Shown here piece by piece: positions 45,664 to 53,797 of a DNA stretch of 55,121 nucleotides. Origin of the DNA: Planctomycetota bacterium (GTDB lineage: Bacteria > Planctomycetota > MHYJ01 > WSZJ01); NCBI GenBank assembly GCA_009773755.1, contig WSZJ01000068.1, positions 1-55,121 of the forward strand, read 5' to 3'. Both the position numbers and the translations under genes were made by a program. Numbering within the stretch: position 1 is the stretch's first letter; each line of letters begins with the position of its first letter. Under the pieces are notes generated by a model. It was not told the DNA's origin. It saw only the letters and a list, made by a program, of their open reading frames with translations, and ran no database searches.

Positions 45664-46593
45664 ATGCTCGAACGCATTCTCGTGCCGCTCGACGGCTCTG
45701 AAATCGCTGAAGCCATCCTCGCCCAGGTCATCCGCCTCCTGCGCATCCAGGACGCCAGCGTCACACTGTTCCGGGCCGTCCCCATCCCCGCACAATCCGG
45801 GCTGGAAGGCGCTCCCTTCGGCTTTGCCGACCTGAAATCGGAAGCGGAAAAGTACATCTCGGCACTGGAGAGCGATCTTCTAAAAGAGGGCGTGAAGGTG
45901 CAGGGCATTGTCCGTGTCTGCGGGGAAGTCAGCGGAATCCTGGAAGCGGCCCGGCAGCACTCCTCGACGCTCATTGCCATGGCGACTCACGGCCGAACCG
46001 GCCTTTCGCGCTTCGTCTTCGGGAGCGTCACGGAAGGAGTGCTGAGGGCGTGTGATATCCCCGTCCTCGTCGTGCGCTCGTTCCAGGAGGTTGCCGCCAG
46101 CGCCATCCGGACTCCTGCGCGGGAAGTTCCGATCCGGCGCATCCTGATGCCCGTGGACGATACGAAAGACTCCCTGGCCGTCCTTCCCCACGTCCGGGCC
46201 CTGGCCCGTGCGGTCGGCGCGAGCGTGATGGTCCTGGGCGTCGTCGAGCCCGTCGGCAGGAAATCCCAGGGCGGCAGCGATCCCCTCGTGCGCATCGCCG
46301 TCAACGAGCTCACGCGCAACGACATCGCCGTCGACCCGCTGGTGCGCCTCGGCGATCCCGCTTCCGAGATCCTCGACGCCTGCCGCACCCATGATGCCGA
46401 CCTGGTTGCCATGACGACGCACGGGCGAAGAGGTCTGTCGAGGCTGGTGATGGGCAGCGTGACGGAGAAAGTGCTGCGCGCCTCGACGGTTCCCGTTCTC
46501 GTCGTCCATGGAAAGCGCGCGGGCCGACTTGAAGACGAGAAGAGGCGCGAGGAACGATCGGACTCACCGGCTCAGCGGCCTGCGAGGCATTAG
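45664..46593 (+). CDS. Tandem universal stress protein (two UspA domains)
   Basis: 309 residues from the ATG at 45664 with GAGG upstream; the earlier in-frame start at 45601 lies across the promoter. Each half is a UspA domain: MLERILVPLDGSEIAE and IRRILMPVDDTKDSL start the two repeats, and both carry the ATP-binding motif G-2x-G-9x-G(S/T), seen as THGRTGLSRFVFGSVTE and THGRRGLSRLVMGSVTE. It would act as a cytoplasmic stress-survival protein. The 33-aa C-terminal end is charged. Divergent from the glycine-zipper stress gene. Confidence 0.95.
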   Translation: MLERILVPLDGSEIAEAILAQVIRLLRIQDASVTLFRAVPIPAQSGLEGAPFGFADLKSEAEKYISALESDLLKEGVKVQGIVRVCGEVSGILEAARQHSSTLIAMATHGRTGLSRFVFGSVTEGVLRACDIPVLVVRSFQEVAASAIRTPAREVPIRRILMPVDDTKDSLAVLPHVRALARAVGASVMVLGVVEPVGRKSQGGSDPLVRIAVNELTRNDIAVDPLVRLGDPASEILDACRTHDADLVAMTTHGRRGLSRLVMGSVTEKVLRASTVPVLVVHGKRAGRLEDEKRREERSDSPAQRPARH

Positions 46594-46625
46594 CGCGAGG
46601 ATTTCTCCCCAGGCTTCGTCCTGGT

Positions 46626-47528
46626 TCATGGAAGACGGCGGCCAGTCTTGTCCTCGTACATGCGGCGATCCGCCTCCTGCAGCAGGTCCGTGATCGACTG
46701 GGGGCGAGAAGGGTCACAGCGGACGACCCCGATGCTGAGCGAGAGTTTCCAGGGGCGGCACGCCGCTTCGTTGTTCGCATCGCAGGCCGCACGGATGCGC
46801 ATGGCCACCGAGATTGCGTCCTCCGCCCCGTGGCCGGTCGCCAGTACGGTGAATTCGTCTCCGCCGATGCGCGCCAGCAGGTCTGACTCGCGGAACACAC
46901 ATCGCAGGGCGCCGGCGGCGGCAACGATCGCGCTGTCACCCTCGGCGTGCCCGAACCCGTCGTTGATGCGCTTGAGGCCGTCCAGGTCGGCGAAGACGAC
47001 CGAGCAGGGCCGGCCGGAGCGGCGGATGAGCCGCAGCTGCTGCTCCGCCATGTGCACGAAGCCGCGGCGATTGAAGAGCCCCGTCAGCTCATCCGTGAGG
47101 GAGACGTCGCGGGTCTGGGCCTGCATCCGCGACCGTTCGATCGCGTAGAGAGCGGCCCGCACCAGCGTCGATCGCTCCACTTCGTCCTTGGTCAGGAATT
47201 CCTGGGCGCCCTCCTGAAGCGCGCGCAGACCGACGGCCTCGTCCGTCTGCCCCGTCAGCACCACGAGAGGCAGGTCGGGATACTGGGAACGGACTCTCTT
47301 CACTCCCTCCATCCCCTGCGCGTCCGGGAGCCAGAGGTCGAGGAACACGACGTCCGTCCCGCCGCGGCCGATCGCCTCAATCCCTGTTTCCAGGCTCGCA
47401 GCCCACGCGAGGTCCGTGCAGACCACCATCGTCCGCGTCGAATGAACGTCCGACAGGATCTCCTTCACGTACCGCGCGTCGGCAGGATTGTCCTCGATGA
47501 GCAGAAGGCGAAGTTTCTGGACGTTCAT
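46626..47528 (-). CDS. Response regulator with GGDEF diguanylate cyclase domain, second copy
   Basis: 300 residues. Receiver with LLLIEDNPADARY, acceptor Asp in VVFLDLWLPDAQG and LVVLTG. GGDEF domain with LTDELTGLFNRRGF, FADLDGLKRINDGFGHAEG and intact RIGGDEFT. It closely parallels the REC-GGDEF at 41070, and both sit immediately downstream of a PAS kinase, so the two modules are duplicated. The ATG shares one base with the stop of the kinase gene. Confidence 0.93.
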   Translation of the reverse strand: MNVQKLRLLLIEDNPADARYVKEILSDVHSTRTMVVCTDLAWAASLETGIEAIGRGGTDVVFLDLWLPDAQGMEGVKRVRSQYPDLPLVVLTGQTDEAVGLRALQEGAQEFLTKDEVERSTLVRAALYAIERSRMQAQTRDVSLTDELTGLFNRRGFVHMAEQQLRLIRRSGRPCSVVFADLDGLKRINDGFGHAEGDSAIVAAAGALRCVFRESDLLARIGGDEFTVLATGHGAEDAISVAMRIRAACDANNEAACRPWKLSLSIGVVRCDPSRPQSITDLLQEADRRMYEDKTGRRLP

Positions 47529-50239
47529 CAGGCCTCCTTCGCCGCGTCTTCTGCCGCCGGAAGAGTGAACCGGAATGTCGAGCCCTTCTCCGTCGCCGGG
47601 ACGACCCTGATCGTCCCCCCGTGGCGCTCGACGATGCGCTTGCAGAGCGCGAGGCCCACGCCGGCGCCTGGCGTCGTGCCGCCGCCGGGGAGGCGTTCGA
47701 AGATCGAGAAGATGCGCTCAGCCCCCTCAGCCGAGACGCCCACGCCGTTGTCCGTCACGGAGAGCTCCCAGTGGGGCCCGGCCCGGTTCGCATGTACCTG
47801 GATTCGGGGCGCCTCCGGGCCGCGATACTTGATCGCATTGCCGATCAGGTTCTGGAAGACCTGCACGAGCTGGGTGAAATCGGCCTTGAGCGTGGGAAGC
47901 ACCCCGTGCGTCACTTCCGCGCCGGATTCCCCGATTTGCATGCGCAGGTTCGTAACGGCCTGGCGCAGGGCGACTTCGCATTCGACCTGCTCGCGCGGGA
48001 GTTCCCCGGTCCCCGACCGGGAGTAGTCCACAAGGTCCGAGATGAGCTGGCGCATGCGCGCCACGCCGTCCGTCATGAAGCCGAGGAAATCGTCCGCGTT
48101 CGCGTCCAGGCGCCCGCGGTAGCGCTCCGACAGCAGCTTTGCGAAATTGCCGACGACGCGCAGCGGTTCCTGGAGGTCGTGGGAAGCGACGTACGCGAAT
48201 TCCTCCAGTTCGTGATTGGAGCGTCCCAGCTCCGCAGCCGTCTGCGCCACTTCGGCCTCGACCCTTCGCCGCTCTTCCACCTCCAGCCGTAACCCTTCGT
48301 TGGCGGCCGTCAGCTGCGCGGTCCTCTCGGCCACGCGCCCCTCGAGATTGGCTCGGGCTTCCTGGATCGCTTCGTCCGCAAGCTTGCGCTCCGTGATGTC
48401 CCGGGCAACTTTCGTGAAGCCACGGAGCTTCCCGCTTTCATCGCGAAGTGCCGAGAGGACAACGCTGGACCAGTAACGCGACCCGTCCTTGCGCTGCCGC
48501 CAGCCTTCCTCCGCGTATCGTCCCTTTGCCGCGGCGATTTCCAGCACGTGCACCGGTTTCCCGGCCTGCACTTCCTCGGGCGTGAAGAAGACGGAGAAGT
48601 GCTGCCCGAGGACTTCCTGGCTCTGCCAACCTGTGATCCCGGCGGCGCCCGCGTTCCAGTTCGCGACGCGCCCCTCGGGGTCGAGCGCAAAGATCGCGTA
48701 ATCCGTGATGTTCGAAATGAAGAGACGGAAGCGTTCTTCGCTCTGTCGAAGGGCCTCCGCGGCCTGTTTCTTGACCGTGACGTCCCGGCCTACGGCGTAG
48801 AGGACGCCCTGCGAGACCAGGGAAGCGACGTTCCAGGTCGTCCAGCGGTACGAGCCATCGCGGCACATCAGGCGCAGTTCGAAGAGGACTGTATCCCGTC
48901 CCTCCTTCAGTCTTTCGAATTCGAGCTCCGCCGCGGCGCGGTCGTCGGCATGCACGAACGCGGCAAAAGGTTTCGACTTGAGCTCCGTCGCGGTCCAGCC
49001 GGTGACCTGTCCGAAGGCGGGATTGAGATGCCGTATGACTCCATCCAGGCCGCAGATACAGAACATGTCTACGGACAGCGCGAAGAACCGGTCGAGCTCC
49101 TCCTGGATCGTTTTGCGATCCGTCACGTCGCGGCAAACCGCGATCAAGCAGAGCGGCCGGCCTCTCGCTTCGACCACCGTGCTGGCGGTCATCTCGATGT
49201 TCGCCAGGGAACCGTTTTTTCGCTGGCAGAGGAACTCCGATGTCCAGCAGCCCGATTCATGGACGCGCTTCCAGAGAACCTGCGACGACACCGTGGAGTC
49301 GCCGGACTGCCTGCCGAGCATCTCGATCGGTCGCCCGGCGACCTCTTCGGCTGTCCAGCCAAACATGTTCTCCGCGCGGCCGAGCCAACGGATGATCTTG
49401 CCGTCGAGGTTCATGAGGATCACCGCTTCCGGGACCTGACGGAGCAGTTCGTCCGAAAGGCGGAGCTTCTCCTCGGTCCGGCGTCTCTCGGTGAAGTCGT
49501 GAAGGATGGCGGCGACGGCCACGTGACCGTTGCCGGGGGTCGCGGCCAGGGACAGATGAATCGGGAACTGCGTGCCGTCGCTCCTGATCCCGGTCAGGTC
49601 GACGGTGTGGGGCGAATTGCCGGACTCGCAGGTGGCCGCGCAATGCCGGACGGCGGCCAGGGCGCGGGGGCCGTCTGTGTCCCTGAAGGGCGTGTCGAAC
49701 GGTTTTCCGACGAGGGCGGAAGCATCTCTCCCGAAGATCGTTTCAGCGCCCCTGTTCCACTCGGTAATGAGACCCTCGCCATCCAGGCAGACGACCGCGT
49801 CACTGGCGCTGGACATGACGGCGAGGAAGCGCGCCTCCATACCTGAGGCGGCTCGAAGGGCGCGACCCACCATGAGGAGTCCGAATAGCAGGATCGCGAG
49901 GCAGCACGCGCCGGCGCGCGGGGCGTAAAACGACAGCACCTCGATGGGACCGCCCATGAACCCCCATCGTCCGTCGATGACGGACCACGCGGCGTAGATG
50001 ACGGCGGACAGTAGCAGAGATCCCAGCAGGAAGACGTTCCACCGGACCGCGAACAGTCGCCCGGTGGACATTTCCCGCGCGATGGCGACCGCGGCGGCAA
50101 GGATACCGCTGGGTTGCGACCGGACAGGTTCCGCGCTCGCGGATCGCGCCGTCGGACGCTTCAGCTTCGACGGTTCCGTGAGGGCGAGAAACTCCGTCGG
50201 CGAATGGCGCTGGTCCTGCGCTGCCTTGGTTTCCGGCAT
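47528..50239 (-). CDS. Multi-PAS sensor histidine kinase
   Basis: 903 residues, ATG with GGAGGG upstream. Two N-terminal membrane helices (WNVFLLGSLLLSAVIYAAW and ACCLAILLFGLLMVG). Four PAS domains, each with the N-term DxDGxI-like and Gly-Trp cores (for example ITEWNRGAETIFG, IIRWLGRAENMFGW, HLNPAFGQVTGW and VANWNAGAAGITGW), span about 135-620. A coiled coil leads to HisKA (FAYVASHDLQEPLRVV, His in ASHD) and a complete HATPase (NLIGNAIKYRG, VTDNGVGVS, GAGVGLALCKRIVERHGG). It is the intact counterpart of the kinase at 42442 and would phosphorylate the REC-GGDEF partner encoded next. Confidence 0.93.
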   Translation of the reverse strand: MPETKAAQDQRHSPTEFLALTEPSKLKRPTARSASAEPVRSQPSGILAAAVAIAREMSTGRLFAVRWNVFLLGSLLLSAVIYAAWSVIDGRWGFMGGPIEVLSFYAPRAGACCLAILLFGLLMVGRALRAASGMEARFLAVMSSASDAVVCLDGEGLITEWNRGAETIFGRDASALVGKPFDTPFRDTDGPRALAAVRHCAATCESGNSPHTVDLTGIRSDGTQFPIHLSLAATPGNGHVAVAAILHDFTERRRTEEKLRLSDELLRQVPEAVILMNLDGKIIRWLGRAENMFGWTAEEVAGRPIEMLGRQSGDSTVSSQVLWKRVHESGCWTSEFLCQRKNGSLANIEMTASTVVEARGRPLCLIAVCRDVTDRKTIQEELDRFFALSVDMFCICGLDGVIRHLNPAFGQVTGWTATELKSKPFAAFVHADDRAAAELEFERLKEGRDTVLFELRLMCRDGSYRWTTWNVASLVSQGVLYAVGRDVTVKKQAAEALRQSEERFRLFISNITDYAIFALDPEGRVANWNAGAAGITGWQSQEVLGQHFSVFFTPEEVQAGKPVHVLEIAAAKGRYAEEGWRQRKDGSRYWSSVVLSALRDESGKLRGFTKVARDITERKLADEAIQEARANLEGRVAERTAQLTAANEGLRLEVEERRRVEAEVAQTAAELGRSNHELEEFAYVASHDLQEPLRVVGNFAKLLSERYRGRLDANADDFLGFMTDGVARMRQLISDLVDYSRSGTGELPREQVECEVALRQAVTNLRMQIGESGAEVTHGVLPTLKADFTQLVQVFQNLIGNAIKYRGPEAPRIQVHANRAGPHWELSVTDNGVGVSAEGAERIFSIFERLPGGGTTPGAGVGLALCKRIVERHGGTIRVVPATEKGSTFRFTLPAAEDAAKEA

Positions 50240-50281
50240 GAAGCTGCGGGCCCTCCTGGAGTGGAACTCCGCGTGCGAAGC

Positions 50282-50308
50282 CCCTCGCCGCGCGAAGCGC
50301 GGCGAGGG
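50282..50308. terminator. Perfect 12-bp hairpin with GAA loop
   Basis: CCCTCGCCGCGC (50282-50293) and GCGCGGCGAGGG (50297-50308) pair perfectly around a 3-base GAA loop. It lies between the small basic protein (ends 50322, minus strand) and the kinase start at 50239. No T-run, so it may be a terminator of the small gene or a REP-type element. Confidence 0.5.
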
Positions 50309-50321
50309 CAGATGCTGATGG

Positions 50322-50441
50322 CTACGTCGACATGATCCGCTTGCCCGCGGGGCGCCTGCGAACCTTGCCCTTGCCGCCAGGGCTCTTCGCAGCCCTGCGC
50401 TTCGCCGCCGTCATTCTTCCCCCACGAGATTTCTTCGCCAT
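50322..50441 (-). CDS. 39-residue very basic protein
   Basis: ATG at 50441 with AGGAAAGGA about eight bases upstream and TAG at 50324-50322. The product starts MAKKSRGGRMTAAKRRAAKS and is about 40 percent Lys/Arg with Gly, Ala and Pro. Such composition suits nucleic-acid binding, like the basic tails of histone-like proteins or small ribosomal proteins. It is followed by a strong hairpin and lies between the PAS kinase and the DUF1328 gene. The strong ribosome-binding site is the main support for its being expressed. Confidence 0.55.
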   Translation of the reverse strand: MAKKSRGGRMTAAKRRAAKSPGGKGKVRRRPAGKRIMST

Positions 50442-50522
50442 GGCCGTGTTCCTTTCCTAAAAGGGATCGACTCGTTGTGGCTGGTCGCGTGTTTGCGCCA
50501 GCCGCCTGGTGGTGAGTCAGCA

Positions 50523-50567
50523 TTGATTCCGGGGGTTGCGTCCGAACGGCACAACCCCCGGAATCAA
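50523..50567. terminator. Perfect 16-bp hairpin after the DUF1328 gene
   Basis: TTGATTCCGGGGGTTG (50523-50538) and its exact complement (50552-50567) flank a 13-nt loop. It starts 13 nt past the DUF1328 stop on the minus strand. It lacks a T-tract but is very stable, so it is a likely transcription end or mRNA-protecting structure. Confidence 0.55.
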
Positions 50568-50580
50568 GCGTGTCGAACCA

Positions 50581-50766
50581 CTAGATAGCCGGGGGACGGG
50601 ACCGGGGGCCGCTGAACCGGCCCCAGAGGAGCGACGCGAGGAAGATGACCGCGAAGAAGAAGAACAGGACCTTCGCGATTCCTGCGGCGCCCGCGGCGAT
50701 GCCACCGAAGCCGAGGATGGCCGCAACGATGGCGACGACGAAAAAGACGAGGGACCAGTACAGCAT
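50581..50766 (-). CDS. DUF1328 (UPF0391/YtjA-type) small membrane protein
   Basis: 61 residues from the ATG at 50766 with GGAGG upstream. [20 protein letters not shown] and [18 protein letters not shown] are the family hallmarks; two membrane helices. In other bacteria the family is induced by envelope or stationary-phase stress. Followed by a perfect 16-bp hairpin, preceded by a sigma-54-like site. Confidence 0.93.
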   Translation of the reverse strand: MLYWSLVFFVVAIVAAILGFGGIAAGAAGIAKVLFFFFAVIFLASLLWGRFSGPRSRPPAI

Positions 50767-50886
50767 GGGAGCCTCCGCTTTCTGTTTCCCCCGGCGTGCC
50801 ACGAGCGTCACCAGGGGAGGAGTGGGATCCTTTCCGCGCCGCCATTCCCGGACGGTGCGGGAACAACAAGGACGTGACGGCCCAGG

Positions 50887-50902
50887 AGCAAAGCAAGTGC
50901 CC
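50887..50902 (-). promoter_or_regulatory. Sigma-54-like promoter of the DUF1328 gene
   Basis: On the minus strand the site reads GGGCACTTGCTTTGCT: GG-N10-GC spacing with TTGCT at -12 and GGCAC at -24, two differences from TGGCACG-N4-TTGCT. It is about 120 nt before the ATG at 50766. Confidence 0.55.
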
Positions 50903-51033
50903 GGTCGCGTTGTGCCGGCCGCACCCCTCCCGCGGCGCCGATCGTCGATCCTGCCCGGTCATTGATACCGCTTCAGGTACGTGCTACCGCCCGCACGCTG
51001 CCGCACGGCGGCGGTTCACGGTTCTTCCGGGAG

Positions 51034-51049
51034 CGGCACGTTCGTTGCA
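51034..51049 (+). promoter_or_regulatory. Sigma-54-like promoter of the DUF883-like gene
   Basis: CGGCACGTTCGTTGCA matches TGGCACG-N4-TTGCA at every position but the first. GG is at 51035-51036 and GC at 51047-51048. About 105 nt before the ATG at 51155. Confidence 0.7.
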
Positions 51050-51154
51050 AGCCGGTTCTTCCGGCTTCGCGGCGGTGTGAAAGCTGCGCGAAGTGGAAGC
51101 CGTCATCGTCGGAGAAGTTCCGAACTTAACCAGGGGTCGAAAAGGAGAAGAACC

Positions 51155-51442
51155 ATGTCTTCGAAAAACCATTACGGAAGCCAGTTCCGCCAGAAGGGGC
51201 ACGACCTCGTGGTCGACCTGGGCGACCTCCGTGAAATCGTGAAGGAGGCGGTCGCGGCGAAATTCGAGTCCTTGAAGGAAAGCGCCGGCAGCGCCATTTC
51301 TTCGCTCAAGGACAACACGGTGTCGATGGCCCGCAATTCCGGCGAGCGCGTCACCCGGATCGTGTCGAGGTCCCCATGGAAAGCCATGGCAGGCGCGGCG
51401 GCGGCCGGAATGCTCGCCGTCTGGCTCTATCGCCGGACGTAG
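51155..51442 (+). CDS. DUF883/ElaB-YqjD-like membrane-anchored stress protein
   Basis: ATG at 51155 has AAAGGAG upstream; earlier starts in this frame run through the promoter region. 95 residues: an amphipathic coiled-coil (LREIVKEAVAAKFESLKESA) and a C-terminal membrane helix (WKAMAGAAAAGMLAVWLYRR). In enterobacteria such proteins are membrane-bound, ribosome-associated and stationary-phase induced. Family assignment is by layout more than by sequence identity. Confidence 0.8.
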   Translation: MSSKNHYGSQFRQKGHDLVVDLGDLREIVKEAVAAKFESLKESAGSAISSLKDNTVSMARNSGERVTRIVSRSPWKAMAGAAAAGMLAVWLYRRT

Positions 51443-51840
51443 CCGTCTCGCCGTCGCCGGGAATCCCCCCGGGAAAAAGCGGGAGGGGAACCCGGCGGGG
51501 GCCGCCGAATAGCACGAGATCCGTCGAATCGAGGAAAGATCAGACTGTTTCTCGCTCAGGCGCCACCCTCCCACGCGGCGAAACGGGGTGCGGGGGAACC
51601 TCGTCTATTGGTCGCGGAACATCGGAGGGTTGCTCCTGCTCATCCTCGCGAGCATCAACGCGCTCCGGAAGAGATTCGGGAAGCCGCCGATTCTCCCCGG
51701 GTGCTGAAGCGCTCTGTTTCATCGCACCCTTCCACCTCCTGGACGGGACCCGCCGTAGTTTTTCTTTCGGAGGCACAGGGTTTGAGATGCCGGAGCGTTC
51801 ACATTTCACACTTCGTTGAATTCTTCACAGGAGATCCACC
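51443..51840. other. 398-nt region without a confident gene
   Basis: Contains GC-rich stretches near 51460-51510, a possible 39-codon remnant (51588-51707, hydrophobic centre) without ribosome-binding site, and a weak sigma-54-like site at 51771-51786 (GGCACAGGGTTTGA, with GA where GC is expected) before the beta-barrel gene. Confidence 0.4.
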
Positions 51841-52674
51841 GTGAGCCGGACTTCGATCGCCGCGTTCTGCCTTCTGGCGACATCGATAACCCCGTGCGCC
51901 GCAGGCGGACTGCTCGACCTCAACGGAAAATCCATCGACGACTTCATCATCGACGTTGAGGGACGCTACTGGTTCGCGACTTTGTCCGGCGACCTCAGCG
52001 TTGACGAAAACGACGTCGACGGCACATCCGCCGATTTTCACGGGGACCTCAACTTCGACCGGCCCGAGCAACCGCTCCTCGAGGGAGTCGCCCGGTTGCG
52101 CCTCTGGCGCGTCCAGCTCCGGGGAGCCTATTTCCAGGCGCACTTTGAGGACCGCAGGCGCCTCGAGAGCAGCATCACCTTCCTGGGATTCACCTTCACG
52201 ACAGGGAGGGATGTTGATGCCGAGGCGACCGTCCGCGTCGGTGCACTCGATGCGAATTTCCTCATCATCGATGAGGGAAGCGCCGACAAGATCGGCTTCG
52301 AACTCGGCGCCGGTGTCGGGGGGCGCTACCTCGGGTTCGAGGGCAGCCTTCGCGATCGCGAGACGGGCCAGGAGGAAAGCGTAGACGAGCGCGCGGGGAT
52401 CCCGGTCGTGTCTGCGTACGCCAGCCTCGGGTTCCTGAATGTCTTTCGCATCGATGCGGAAGTCGCGGGCATGTATCTCCCGAGCTCGTACCCGAGGCTC
52501 CACGGGAAGTTCATCGACGCTTCGATCGAGGCTCGCATCTACCTGCACCACTTCGTCTACCTCGCGGGAGGCTATCGCTTCGTGCTGCTGAAGGGTCAAT
52601 ACGACTCCGACGACGACGTGGATGTGGACGCCCGGCTGCAGGGATTCTTCGCCGGGATCGGTGTGTCCTTCTGA
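51841..52674 (+). CDS. Putative outer-membrane beta-barrel protein
   Basis: 277 residues, GTG start with AGGAG about eight bases upstream. Signal peptide to about residue 21 (cleavage after CAAG). The mature protein is built from alternating strands with aromatic girdle residues (VEGRYWFATLSGDLS; VYLAGGYRFVLLKGQY) and ends with the classic outer-membrane terminus GIGVSF. The last F is the BAM-recognition residue. No enzyme motif. Likely a small porin-like or lipid-binding barrel; specific role unknown. Confidence 0.75.
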   Translation: MSRTSIAAFCLLATSITPCAAGGLLDLNGKSIDDFIIDVEGRYWFATLSGDLSVDENDVDGTSADFHGDLNFDRPEQPLLEGVARLRLWRVQLRGAYFQAHFEDRRRLESSITFLGFTFTTGRDVDAEATVRVGALDANFLIIDEGSADKIGFELGAGVGGRYLGFEGSLRDRETGQEESVDERAGIPVVSAYASLGFLNVFRIDAEVAGMYLPSSYPRLHGKFIDASIEARIYLHHFVYLAGGYRFVLLKGQYDSDDDVDVDARLQGFFAGIGVSF

Positions 52675-52838
52675 GGGCGCGGCCATCGTCCGGCGGCTCG
52701 CGTCACCGGCCCAACCGGCGCGCGGGAGTCTTGATCGCGCCTGGGTTGACAGCGGATCCGAAAAACAAACATCGGCAATATTTCCCGACTGTCGGGATCT
52801 ATTACTCGGGGAAAGCGGTCCGGCTCCCGCAAGTTCAA

Positions 52839-52854
52839 CGGCACGAGCCTTGCT
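52839..52854 (+). promoter_or_regulatory. Sigma-54-like promoter of the lmo0937/DUF3185/lipoprotein genes
   Basis: CGGCACGAGCCTTGCT matches TGGCACG-N4-TTGCT at every position but the first, with GG at 52840-52841 and GC at 52852-52853. The ATG of the lmo0937-type gene is about 60 nt downstream. A short palindrome (CCCGACTGTCGGG, 52784-52796) and an AT-rich stretch lie upstream, where an activator could bind. Confidence 0.7.
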
Positions 52855-52914
52855 TTTGCCTCCCCAACGATGCCTCACGCTCGACGGAACCCGGTTCCCT
52901 TCAAGGAGTCACTC

Positions 52915-53064
52915 ATGCTGGAGACCATCGCCATCCTGCTGATCCTGCTGTGGGCGCTGGGAATGGTGAGCTCTTACACGCTCGGAGGGCTGGTCCATCT
53001 CCTCCTGCTCGTGGCACTCGTCGTGGTCCTCGTTCGCATCATCCGTGGGCGTCCCGTCGTTTAG
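52915..53064 (+). CDS. lmo0937/DUF5670-family small membrane protein
   Basis: 49 residues from the ATG at 52915 (AAGGAG upstream; the frame also opens earlier, but across the promoter). MLETIAILLILLWALGMVSS and YTLGGLVHLLLLVALVVVLV are two helices typical of this family. The family is widespread among stress-induced small genes; molecular role unknown. Confidence 0.9.
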   Translation: MLETIAILLILLWALGMVSSYTLGGLVHLLLLVALVVVLVRIIRGRPVV

Positions 53065-53092
53065 CAAACCAACGGCAACACGGAGGCTTCCC

Positions 53093-53311
53093 ATGAAACT
53101 ACTCGCCCTCGTCCTGCTGACCGCCGGGATCCTCGCGCTCGTCTACAAGGGGTTCACGTACACGAAGGAAACCCACGAGACGAAAATCGGACCCATCGAC
53201 ATCCGGTATGACGAGAAGGAGCACGTGGATATCCCGATGTGGGCGGGAGTGATCCTCGTCGTCGCCGGGGGCAGCCTCCTGGCTTGTTGCCCCCGCAAGT
53301 CCTGCAACTGA
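53093..53311 (+). CDS. DUF3185-like small membrane protein
   Basis: 72 residues, ATG with GGAGG upstream. Two helices (LLALVLLTAGILALVYKGF and MWAGVILVVAGGSLLACC) around a periplasmic loop with IGPIDIRYDEKEHVDIP. Layout and the VYKGFTYTK / IGPI segments resemble DUF3185 proteins. Lies 28 nt after the lmo0937-type gene, probably in one transcript. Confidence 0.75.
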   Translation: MKLLALVLLTAGILALVYKGFTYTKETHETKIGPIDIRYDEKEHVDIPMWAGVILVVAGGSLLACCPRKSCN

Positions 53312-53336
53312 CACTCCTCTACGAAAGGAAAAGACG

Positions 53337-53735
53337 ATGAACAACGTCACACGCTGGGCCACCGCCATCACGCTCGTTCTCGGCGCCCTCGGTTGTGAGA
53401 AGACGTCGGTGGAAGGCGCGAGCGGCAAGAAGCTGACGCTGCTTCAGCCCGCGAGCCAGACCCTGAAGCGTGGCGAGACCAACCAGATCGCCATCACGGT
53501 CGCGCGCTCGAACTTCGCGGACCCGGTCGCGGTGAAGTTCTCAAACCTGCCGAAGGGCACCACCGTCGTCGAAGACAAGAAGATCGACGCAGACAAGAAC
53601 ATCGGGACCTACACCCTTCACTCGGGACCGGATGCCGACCTGGTCACCAATCATGTCGCGAAAGTGACGGTCGAAGGACCTGGCGGCATGACGGCCACGG
53701 AGAGCTTCCAGATCACGGTGAAGGACAAGAATTAG
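53337..53735 (+). CDS. Ig-like lipoprotein, first of a tandem pair
   Basis: 132 residues. Signal peptide and lipobox LGALGC (Cys about residue 20). One beta-sandwich domain (about 30-132): KLTLLQPASQTLKRGETNQI, then SNLPKGTTV and VTVEGPGGMTATESFQITV. No enzymatic motif. AAAGGA precedes the ATG. It is a close paralog of the next gene. Confidence 0.85.
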   Translation: MNNVTRWATAITLVLGALGCEKTSVEGASGKKLTLLQPASQTLKRGETNQIAITVARSNFADPVAVKFSNLPKGTTVVEDKKIDADKNIGTYTLHSGPDADLVTNHVAKVTVEGPGGMTATESFQITVKDKN

Positions 53736-53797
53736 CCGGATTCCCGGGCCGGGCACCCCGCCCGGCCTGGATCACAAACTTCCAACGGAGATCCAAC

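Larger units (their letters stand above)
50767..51154. other. Divergent regulatory region of DUF1328 and DUF883-like genes
   Basis: 388 nt without a credible gene. It contains outward-pointing sigma-54-like sites at 50887-50902 (minus) and 51034-51049 (plus) and a 7-bp hairpin AAGCCGG/CCGGCTT at 51049-51067 that overlaps the predicted transcription start of the DUF883-like gene. Confidence 0.6.

Noticed and set aside
51588-51707. 39-codon GTG frame with a hydrophobic centre (NLVYWSRNIGGLLLLILASI)
   Set aside because: Looks membrane-like, but has no ribosome-binding site and is too short to support without conservation data.
52746-52751. TTGACA as a sigma-70 -35 upstream of the lmo0937 gene
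   Set aside because: No -10 hexamer within 15-19 bp; the GG-N10-GC site at 52839 is a far better candidate.
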